From an uncultured Acetatifactor sp. (GTDB lineage: Bacteria; Bacillota; Clostridia; Lachnospirales; Lachnospiraceae), in assembly GCA_910586835.1 (NCBI GenBank), contig CAJUJU010000017.1, positions 1-60,592 of the forward strand: 60,592 nt of DNA. The letters are read 5' to 3'. The notes beneath the pieces are model-generated. The model did no database searches and had not been told where the DNA came from. It saw only the letters and a program-made list of their open reading frames with translations. The position numbers were made by a program, and so were the translations under genes. Below are positions 54,620 through 60,592 of this stretch, in pieces; position 1 is the stretch's first letter, and each line of letters starts with the position of its first letter.

Positions 54620-54686
54620 GCTTTTTCCCGCTCCGGCCCGCCTTGGCGTTTTCGGGAATTTGACTATTTTCTTTTTGAACCCCGTA

Positions 54687-54695
54687 TGCTATACT
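54687..54695 (+). promoter_or_regulatory. extended -10 promoter of the dnaD-like gene
   Basis: TGCTATACT gives a TGn extended -10 with hexamer TATACT (54690-54695), 50 bases before the start. No good -35 is seen 17 bases upstream, which fits an extended -10 type or a regulated promoter next to the DnaA boxes. Confidence 0.5.
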
Positions 54696-54745
54696 TGGTC
54701 TACTGCGTAAAATCATTGCGCAATTTCAAAAAGGAAGTGCAGCCG

Positions 54746-55846
54746 ATGACACATTTAAATATTTATAAGGATAACGATACGGATTCCACCGTGATACCAA
54801 ATCTTTTTATCGACGAATATATGAAGGATGCCAACGATGCACAGCTGAAGATCTACCTCTATCTGCTCCGCATGATGAACGGACGTCTGGCTACCAGTGT
54901 GTCCGACATCGCGGACAAGTTCAACCACACGGAAAAGGATGTGGTGCGGGCGCTGAAATACTGGGAAAAAAATCAACTTCTGGACCTGGATTACGACGAG
55001 GACAAGGCCCTTGTGGGAATCCATATCCGCGACCTGAAGACGGTGGCTGTCAAGGCCGCTGCAGCTCCGGTCTCCTCGTTTATTCCGGTGCCCAGCGCTT
55101 CCTCTCCCGCCGTTCCCGGCGAACAGGCTGCTCAGGCTGCGCCCCAGGCACACCCTGCCTTTGAAAAGTCCGCCTTTGAGAAACCCGCCTATTCCGCAGA
55201 CCAGCTCAGAGAATTCAAAAACCGTCAGGACACCGCCCAGCTCCTGTTCATCGCGGAATCCTATATCGGGAAGCCCCTGACACCGGCGGAGATCAAAACC
55301 ATCCTCTATTTTACGGATGTACTCCACTTTTCCGAGGATCTGATCGACTATCTGATTCAGTACTGCGTGGATAAGGGAAAAAAAGACTTTAAATACATTG
55401 AGAAGGTGGCCGTTAACTGGGCCCAGGAAGGAATTAACACTCCAAAGCAGGCCCAGGAACAGGCTTATCTGTATGACAAAAATATTTACACCATCATGAA
55501 GGAACTGGGAAAAAACAGCGCTCCCACCCCCAGGGAAGCAGAATACATAACGCGCTGGATCAAAGAGTACGGCTTTGCCAACGACATTATCTTTGAAGCC
55601 TGCGAACGCACCGTTATGGCCACGGACAAAAACCGCTTTGAATATGCCGACCGCATCCTGCGCAGCTGGCACGAGCAGAATGTCCGTCACAAGTCCGATA
55701 TTTCCAGAATAGACGAGGTGTACAGACAGCGCAGGAAGAGCGGCTCCACAACCTCCGCCTCCAGGCAGTATGCCAATCCTTTTCATCAGTTTGCACAGAA
55801 CACCTATGATTTTGACGCTCTTGAAAAAGAGCTGCTGAGCAATTAA
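54746..55846 (+). CDS. DnaD/DnaB-like helicase-loading protein
   Basis: The protein has 366 residues from the ATG at 54746 (AAGGAAGTGC before it). A winged-helix N-terminal domain (LFIDEYMKDANDAQLKIYLYLLRMM, SVSDIADKFNHTEKDVVRALKYWEK) is followed by a Pro/Ala-rich linker and two DnaD-like (DnaB_2) segments, the second with ADRILRSWHEQNV. Proteins of this family help DnaA and the loader bring the replicative helicase to DNA. The DnaC/DnaI-like gene starts 15 bases after its stop, so the two form an operon; the DnaA-box cluster upstream fits control by DnaA. Confidence 0.9.
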   Translation: MTHLNIYKDNDTDSTVIPNLFIDEYMKDANDAQLKIYLYLLRMMNGRLATSVSDIADKFNHTEKDVVRALKYWEKNQLLDLDYDEDKALVGIHIRDLKTVAVKAAAAPVSSFIPVPSASSPAVPGEQAAQAAPQAHPAFEKSAFEKPAYSADQLREFKNRQDTAQLLFIAESYIGKPLTPAEIKTILYFTDVLHFSEDLIDYLIQYCVDKGKKDFKYIEKVAVNWAQEGINTPKQAQEQAYLYDKNIYTIMKELGKNSAPTPREAEYITRWIKEYGFANDIIFEACERTVMATDKNRFEYADRILRSWHEQNVRHKSDISRIDEVYRQRRKSGSTTSASRQYANPFHQFAQNTYDFDALEKELLSN

Positions 55847-55861
55847 CGGAGGAGAACTGCA

Positions 55862-56875
55862 TTGGCACTTACCAACTCTCAGTACGCATCCATCATTAAG
55901 GACTACGAGCAGATCAGGGATCGCCGCCGTCGTCTGCTGGAGGCCAGAAGGGCTCAGGTTTACAGGGATATCCCGGAATATCTGACCCTGGAGGATTCCA
56001 TCAGCTCGCTGTCCGTCTCTGCGGCAAGGGACATACTTTCAGGGGACGCAGACGCCCCCCGGAGACTTCACTGTGCCCTGGATGAGATCCGGCGCAAACA
56101 GCGGGGGCTTCTGGCCTCCGCCGGGCTGCCGGACAGCTATCTGGAGCCGGAGTACGACTGTCCCCTCTGTCAGGACACCGGATACCTTGCAGCAGAAAAC
56201 GGCCCAAAGCAAAAATGTTCCTGTTTTCGCCGCCGGGAGATCTCCATCCTCTACGCACAGTCAAACATTCAGGACATGATTGCCCGGGAAAATTTTTCCA
56301 CGCTGTCCTCAGAATACTATCAGGGCGAGGATCTGCAGCGCTTTGAGGCTGCGGTGCGGCTGAGCAGGGACTTTGTAAAAAACTTTAAACAGGACTACCG
56401 GAATATTCTTTTTTATGGTACAGTAGGTACAGGCAAGAGCTTTCTTTCCGGCTGTATTGCCAAAGAACTGATAGACGGCGGTTTATCTGTCATTTATTTC
56501 AGCGCTTCCGGCTTTTTTGACACGCTTGCCCGCTATTCTTTCGACCACAGAGAAAAAGAAAATCTGCTGGACATGCAGGAGGATATCTACGGCTGCGACC
56601 TGCTGATCGTGGACGACTTGGGTACAGAGCTTACCAACACCTTTGTGGCATCTCAGCTCTTTTCCTGCCTGAACGAGCGCAATCTCCGCCGCCGGCCCAC
56701 AATCATTTCCACTAACTTAAGTCTGGAAGAGCTGCGCGACCGTTATTCGGACCGCATTTTTTCCCGCGTCACCAGTTCTTTTTCACTCTGCAAGCTGACC
56801 GGTCCGGATATCCGGATCTGTAAAAGAGCAGGCAGATTTTCTTCCGGCAATGTAAGGCATTTTCCCCGGGATTGA
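55862..56875 (+). CDS. DnaC/DnaI-like helicase loader ATPase
   Basis: The protein has 337 residues and starts with TTG after CGGAGGAGAACTGCA. An N-terminal helical part has a Cys cluster that may bind zinc (CPLCQDTGY, KCSCF). The AAA+ domain shows Walker A YGTVGTGKSFLSGCIAKEL near residue 185, Walker B CDLLIVDDLGTEL near 245 and the sensor/Arg-finger region TIISTNLSLEELRDRYSDRIFSRV. It would load the replicative helicase onto DNA with the DnaD-like protein before it. Confidence 0.92.
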   Translation: MALTNSQYASIIKDYEQIRDRRRRLLEARRAQVYRDIPEYLTLEDSISSLSVSAARDILSGDADAPRRLHCALDEIRRKQRGLLASAGLPDSYLEPEYDCPLCQDTGYLAAENGPKQKCSCFRRREISILYAQSNIQDMIARENFSTLSSEYYQGEDLQRFEAAVRLSRDFVKNFKQDYRNILFYGTVGTGKSFLSGCIAKELIDGGLSVIYFSASGFFDTLARYSFDHREKENLLDMQEDIYGCDLLIVDDLGTELTNTFVASQLFSCLNERNLRRRPTIISTNLSLEELRDRYSDRIFSRVTSSFSLCKLTGPDIRICKRAGRFSSGNVRHFPRD

Positions 56876-56933
56876 GACAGGTTTTACTGCGATACGAAAA
56901 AAGGTAAATTACACATACAAAAAGGAGTCAAGC

Positions 56934-58118
56934 ATGGGCAACCGCGAAGAAAAAAGAAATCTTGAAACCATCCCCGTTGGTTCTCTCGGAATCATCGCCA
57001 TGGAGGGCTGTAAGCCGTTGGGCGAGAAGGTCGATCAATATCTGGTGAAATGGCGTGCGGAACGAGAAAGCGAGCACAAGGATTCTCTGGCGTTTTCCGG
57101 CTACCAGAGAAATTCCTACCTGCTGGGCGCAAAGGTGCCCCGCTTTGGCTCCGGAGAAGCAAAGGGAGTGATTCTGGAATCTGTTCGAGGCACGGATCTT
57201 TACCTGCTGGTAGACGTGTGCAATTATTCGCTGACCTATTCTCTGTGCGGCCACGAAAACCATATGTCACCGGACGATCACTACCAGGATCTGAAGCGGC
57301 TTATCGCTGCAGTGGGCGGAAAGGCACGCCGCATCACCGTTATCATGCCTTATCTCTACGAGAGCCGCCAGCATAAGCGGACGGCCCGGGAATCTCTGGA
57401 CTGCGCGCTTGCCCTTCAGGAGCTGGTGCAAATGGGAGTTGACAATATCATCACCTTCGACGCCCACGACCCCAGAGTTCAGAACGCCATACCGCTTCAT
57501 GGCTTTGAGACGGTACAGCCTGCTTACCAGTTTATCAAGGGGCTTCTGCACAATGTAAAAGATCTGAAGCTGGATTCCGGGCACATGATGGTCATCAGCC
57601 CGGACGAGGGCGGCATGAGCCGGGCAATCTACATTGCCAACGTGCTGGGACTCGACATGGGTATGTTCTATAAAAGACGCGACTATACCCGAATTGTCAA
57701 CGGCCGCAATCCCATTGTGGCTCACGAATTTCTGGGGACAAGCGTGGAGGGCAAGGATATGATTATCATTGACGATATGATATCCTCCGGCGAGAGTGTC
57801 ATTGAGGTAGCCTCTGCGCTGAAGGAACGCAAGGCGAATAAAATCTTTGTGTTTGCCACCTTCGGACTGTTCACCAGCGGCCTTGCCAGATTTGACAAGG
57901 CATATGAAGACGGCATTATTGACAAGGTACTGACGACAAATCTCATCTACCAGACACCGGAACTGCTCCGCCGCGAATGGTATATCAACTGCGACCTGAG
58001 CAAATACATTGCGTACATCATCGACACTCTCAACCACGATTCCTCCATCAGCGATCTGCTGAACCCCAACGAGAGGATACAGAATGTGGTTGCAAAATAC
58101 AGACAGGACGAGCTGTAA
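56934..58118 (+). CDS. prs: ribose-phosphate pyrophosphokinase
   Basis: The protein has 394 residues, and AAAAAGGAGTCAAGC precedes the ATG. It makes PRPP from ribose 5-phosphate and ATP. Seen are the ATP site region RITVIMPYLYESRQHKR, FDAHDPRVQNAIP and the PRPP-binding loop DMIIIDDMISSGESVIEVA. It is longer than the 315-residue classic Prs, as in the Clostridia form, with an N-terminal extension and a C-terminal region DLSKYIAYIIDTLNHDSSIS. It has its own gap of 58 bases from the loader gene. Confidence 0.92.
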   Translation: MGNREEKRNLETIPVGSLGIIAMEGCKPLGEKVDQYLVKWRAERESEHKDSLAFSGYQRNSYLLGAKVPRFGSGEAKGVILESVRGTDLYLLVDVCNYSLTYSLCGHENHMSPDDHYQDLKRLIAAVGGKARRITVIMPYLYESRQHKRTARESLDCALALQELVQMGVDNIITFDAHDPRVQNAIPLHGFETVQPAYQFIKGLLHNVKDLKLDSGHMMVISPDEGGMSRAIYIANVLGLDMGMFYKRRDYTRIVNGRNPIVAHEFLGTSVEGKDMIIIDDMISSGESVIEVASALKERKANKIFVFATFGLFTSGLARFDKAYEDGIIDKVLTTNLIYQTPELLRREWYINCDLSKYIAYIIDTLNHDSSISDLLNPNERIQNVVAKYRQDEL

Positions 58119-58161
58119 AAAGTGCCCTTCCTATAAAAAACCGGTTCGGAGGCAGATATCA

Positions 58162-59334
58162 ATGCTGTTCAATTCTTATGTATTTGTGTTATTATTTTTG
58201 CCGTTGTGCATAATCGGTTATTTCAGCTTGAACCACTTTGGAAAGTATTCTGCCGGACAATTTTTTCTGCTTGTGATGTCGCTGTGGTTTTATGGTTATT
58301 ATAATATAAGTTACCTTTTTGTTATATTGACAAGCATGCTTATCAATTACGGCGTTTATTTGCTTATTCTGAAATTCGCAGGACGCAGAACGCTTGGTAA
58401 AGGTATTTTATTCTCTGGTATTGTTCTGAACCTTGGAATCCTGATTTATTTTAAATACATGGATTTCTTTATTTCCAATATTAACGCTGTCTTCAAAACA
58501 GAATTAGACTTTTTGAAGATAGCGTTGCCATTGGGGATCAGTTTTTTTACCTTTCAGCAAATTTCCTTTATTACAGATGCATATCGCGGGGAAGTGGCAA
58601 AATATCATTTTTTACATTATGCCTGTTTTGTATCCTTTTTTCCACAGCTTATTGCCGGGCCGATTGTAACCTACGACGAATTGATTCCGCAGTTTCTGGA
58701 TCGGGAAAAGAAAAAAGTAAACGCAGATAATCTCGCCGCCGGAATCTATCTCTTTGCCATGGGACTGGCTAAAAAGGTTTTGCTGGCAGATGTATTTGGC
58801 GATGTGGTCACTTACGGCTTTACCACGCTGGAGCAGTTAAATTCTGTAACCGCTCTGTTGGTCATGCTGTCCTATACTTTTCAGATTTATTTTGATTTCA
58901 GCGGTTATTGCGATATGGCAATGGGAATCGGCCGTATGCTGAATATTGATTTGCCACTGAATTTCAACTCACCCTACAAAGCACTGACAATCACCGAATT
59001 CTGGGACAGATGGCATATGACATTGACCCGATTTTTTACAAAATACATCTATATTCCCCTTGGCGGAAACAAGAAGGGAAAAGTCAGGACATATGCCAAC
59101 ATCCTGATTGTATTTCTGTTGAGCGGATTGTGGCATGGCGCAAGCTGGAATTTTGTCTTTTGGGGACTATGCCATGGAATCTTCATGGTTCTCACCAGAC
59201 TATTTTCAGATTTTTTCAAAAAACTGCATCCTGCTTTGAATTGGCTGATGACATTTTCCTTCGTAAACATTATGTGGGTATTTTTTCGGGCTGAAACTTT
59301 TTCACAGGCTACCACCCTTGAAGTGCTATACTAG
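58162..59334 (+). CDS. MBOAT O-acetyltransferase, 3'-truncated
   Basis: 390 residues are left of an expected 460-500; the ATG at 58162 follows CGGAGG. The MBOAT core is intact: FNSYVFVLLFLPLCIIGYF at the start, FQQISFITDAYRGE, FPQLIAGPIVTYDELIPQF, SGYCDMAMGIGRMLNIDLPLNFN, and the two motifs ITEFWDRWHMTLTRFFTKYIYIPLGG and LSGLWHGASWNFVFWG with the catalytic His. Homology stops after MWVFFRAETFSQA, where unrelated sequence supplies TTLEVLY and a stop. So the last membrane helices are missing and the enzyme is probably inactive or changed. A second MBOAT remnant lies at the left edge of the window. Confidence 0.8.
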   Translation: MLFNSYVFVLLFLPLCIIGYFSLNHFGKYSAGQFFLLVMSLWFYGYYNISYLFVILTSMLINYGVYLLILKFAGRRTLGKGILFSGIVLNLGILIYFKYMDFFISNINAVFKTELDFLKIALPLGISFFTFQQISFITDAYRGEVAKYHFLHYACFVSFFPQLIAGPIVTYDELIPQFLDREKKKVNADNLAAGIYLFAMGLAKKVLLADVFGDVVTYGFTTLEQLNSVTALLVMLSYTFQIYFDFSGYCDMAMGIGRMLNIDLPLNFNSPYKALTITEFWDRWHMTLTRFFTKYIYIPLGGNKKGKVRTYANILIVFLLSGLWHGASWNFVFWGLCHGIFMVLTRLFSDFFKKLHPALNWLMTFSFVNIMWVFFRAETFSQATTLEVLY

Positions 59335-59644
59335 GAACTATGACTATGACTCCCTGTTTCATGCTCATGTACGGTAAAGAAGCAAGCAGCCGAAAACAAG
59401 AGATAGACCGCCAGCGCCACACTATTCCGAAACCAAAGACCAAAAGACAAGCATTATGAAAAACATGCAAAAATTCAATGTGAAACTGATAAGAGAATCA
59501 TAACCCACAACCTACGGTTGAGTTTCTGTAATTTTTTATAAACATGCTTATAATTGTTTTTCATTTAAATACAAGTTATAATAAAATAGCGGTTGCAATC
59601 GAAATTAAAAATGAAAAACCAAGCAAAATCTACAGAGGAATATT
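59335..59644. other. mobile-element debris between MBOAT and the HTH gene
   Basis: A short open frame (59361-59459; MLMYGKEASSRKQEIDRQRH and a basic tail) has no good ribosome site and looks like the C-terminal scrap of a mobile-element protein. The remainder is AT-rich and carries the promoter for the next gene. No other feature was seen. Confidence 0.35.
59554..59582 (+). promoter_or_regulatory. promoter of the HTH/GyrI-like regulator
   Basis: TTGTTT (59554-59559) and TATAAT (59577-59582), 17-base spacer, about 60 bases before the ATG. Confidence 0.65.
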
Positions 59645-60397
59645 ATGTTTAATTCAACTGATTTCGGAAAAAGAGTAAGAGAGTATCGCACAAGAAAGAA
59701 TTACTCTCAAAAGGAGATTGCTCTTAGAATAGGCGTTTCCGAACAAGCTGTATCCAAGTGGGAGAACGGCGACTGCCTGCCCGATATTTACAATTTAAAA
59801 TTGTTAGCACAAGTGCTTCACATTTCTGTTGACACCTTATTGGACACCCAAATGCAGAATTCGGAGAAAATTGTAGAAACCATTAATGTTTGCGGTGCAC
59901 GTTTCGATATAGTCGAAAAACCTGAGTTCATACTTGCGGGAAAAATTATTTATGCAAAGGATTTCCCCGACATTAACAGCTTTTATTCCGCAATGGACGC
60001 TCTTGCGGCAGATAGGCACAGGCCATACTTCAGCACGCTGAAAGAAAGCGTCTTGCCAATATATGATATAAACTTAAGCGTAAATTTCTGGCTTGATGAA
60101 CAAAGCCGCGCATACGGCGTGGTAAGAGAAGTTATGACGGAAGATCAGCCCATAGGCACGGATATTTACAAAGTTCCCACATCGCTATATATTCGAGCGT
60201 ACACGAATAAAGAGACTTCAAGAATTGTCTGCAAGGAACAATGCGAAATTTGGGAACTTTTTGCATACATCAGAAACCACTTTATGCCATCCTACAATTT
60301 TAAAATGGCTCAAAACGGGGCACAGGAAATGGAGATGTTCGACACGTTCGACCACAGCTCCGGTTACGCTTATATGCCTGTAGAAAGAGGCGTGTAA
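59645..60397 (+). CDS. Xre-type HTH regulator with GyrI-like effector domain
   Basis: The protein has 250 residues, and AGAGGAATATT precedes the ATG. Residues 5-65 are a Cro/CI-type HTH (VREYRTRKNYSQKEIALRIGVSEQAVSKWENG). From about residue 85 a GyrI/effector-binding domain follows (RFDIVEKPEFILAGKII, EQCEIWELFAYIRNHFMPSYNF, DTFDHSSGYAYMPVERGV), which in relatives binds small hydrophobic or antibiotic-like ligands. Base composition is more AT-rich than the chromosomal genes before it, and mobile-element scraps lie on both sides, so it is probably a passenger gene. Confidence 0.82.
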   Translation: MFNSTDFGKRVREYRTRKNYSQKEIALRIGVSEQAVSKWENGDCLPDIYNLKLLAQVLHISVDTLLDTQMQNSEKIVETINVCGARFDIVEKPEFILAGKIIYAKDFPDINSFYSAMDALAADRHRPYFSTLKESVLPIYDINLSVNFWLDEQSRAYGVVREVMTEDQPIGTDIYKVPTSLYIRAYTNKETSRIVCKEQCEIWELFAYIRNHFMPSYNFKMAQNGAQEMEMFDTFDHSSGYAYMPVERGV

Positions 60398-60425
60398 TTG
60401 GTTTCTGACTTCTAAAAGGAAAGTA

Positions 60426-60536
60426 GTCCGCAAGTACACCAGCTTTGAGGAACTCACCCCTGCCCTGTTGCGGGAGTTTGTGGAGAAAATCGTAATCCAC
60501 GAATCGAAATCTATTACTCTTTTGTCGGCAAGGTAG
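60426..60536 (+). pseudogene. C-terminal scrap of a large serine recombinase
   Basis: The frame reads VRKYTSFEELTPALLREFVE and then KIVIHE, the end of the zinc-ribbon/DUF4368-like region of TnpX-type site-specific recombinases, then diverges (SKSITLLSAR) and stops at 60534-60536. Catalytic and DNA-binding domains are absent. An inverted repeat (GTCCGGC/GCCGGAC) lies just after it. Confidence 0.6.
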
Positions 60537-60592
60537 CGTTGCCCGACTAAAGCCCGACCCGTCCGGCAGTCAGCCGGACAGGGAACGGCAAA

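Noticed and set aside
54452..54745. Chromosomal replication origin
   Set aside because: DnaA boxes are dense, but no AT-rich unwinding region or dnaA/dnaN/rpmH neighbourhood is present. Regulatory or titration role preferred.
1..60592. CRISPR arrays, tRNA and rRNA genes
   Set aside because: Looked for on both strands by eye; no regular repeat-spacer pattern, cloverleaf or rRNA-like sequence was noticed. A tRNAscan/Infernal run would settle this.

Overview
The window looks like a chromosomal segment of a Clostridia bacterium, most likely a gut-type Lachnospiraceae. The reasons are the low-to-mid GC protein set (SpoVT, SpoVG, an Ile T-box before ileS, a GlgC/GlgD pair, YesMN/LplB-type sugar genes, a DnaD plus DnaI/DnaC-like pair, a long Prs) and strong AGGAGG-type ribosome binding sites. 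No rRNA, tRNA or CRISPR array was seen. The assignment is by gene content only; no database search was possible.

Left edge (1-1.2 kb): relics of mobile DNA (C-terminus of a charged mobilisation-type protein, a TnpW-like 59-residue protein), then a frameshifted MBOAT O-acetyltransferase fragment and a decayed secreted-peptide gene.

1.3-24.3 kb, all on the minus strand: a large Tad/Flp pilus locus joined to Ser/Thr phospho-signalling. Read in the direction of transcription it has a STAND-type NTPase with TPRs, a CpaE-like ATPase, CpaF/TadA, TadB, TadC, a Flp-type pilin, a membrane TPR protein, a TadE-like protein, a 1 kb-residue-class TadE/TadG-like protein (DUF5702 type), another TadE-like protein, a prepilin peptidase, two more membrane TPR proteins with YD-like and MORN-like C-termini, an FHA protein, a PP2C phosphatase, a second A24-type peptidase, a transmembrane Ser/Thr kinase with a TPR ectodomain, and a 45-residue membrane peptide. 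Kinase, phosphatase, FHA reader and pilus machine in one array suggest a phosphorylation-controlled surface pilus.

24.4-31.3 kb: ileS behind a clear promoter and T-box, with glgP overlapping the ileS stop by four bases, then spoVT. 31.4-45.2 kb: a sugar-utilisation island. A minus-strand operon (LplB- and YtcP-type permeases, a binding lipoprotein, a secreted clan GH-A glycosidase, a GH110-like beta-helix protein) faces a plus-strand YesN/YesM two-component system (the response regulator carries an in-frame TAG) followed by a DUF4091 protein; a PfkB-family KdgK-like kinase converges on them.

45.3-58.1 kb: housekeeping genes. These are a 34-residue protein whose ribosome binding site lies in a long hairpin, mfd, pth, spoVG, glgD, glgC (minus), then murC, a cluster of DnaA boxes, dnaD-like, dnaI/dnaC-like and prs (plus). 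Right edge (58.1-60.6 kb): a 3'-truncated MBOAT gene, mobile-element debris, a HTH/GyrI-like regulator and a C-terminal scrap of a serine recombinase.

Most notable: the phospho-signalling Tad locus with its three related membrane TPR proteins, the DnaA-box cluster before the helicase-loading genes, the T-box-led ileS-glgP operon, and the amber codon in the YesN-type regulator.
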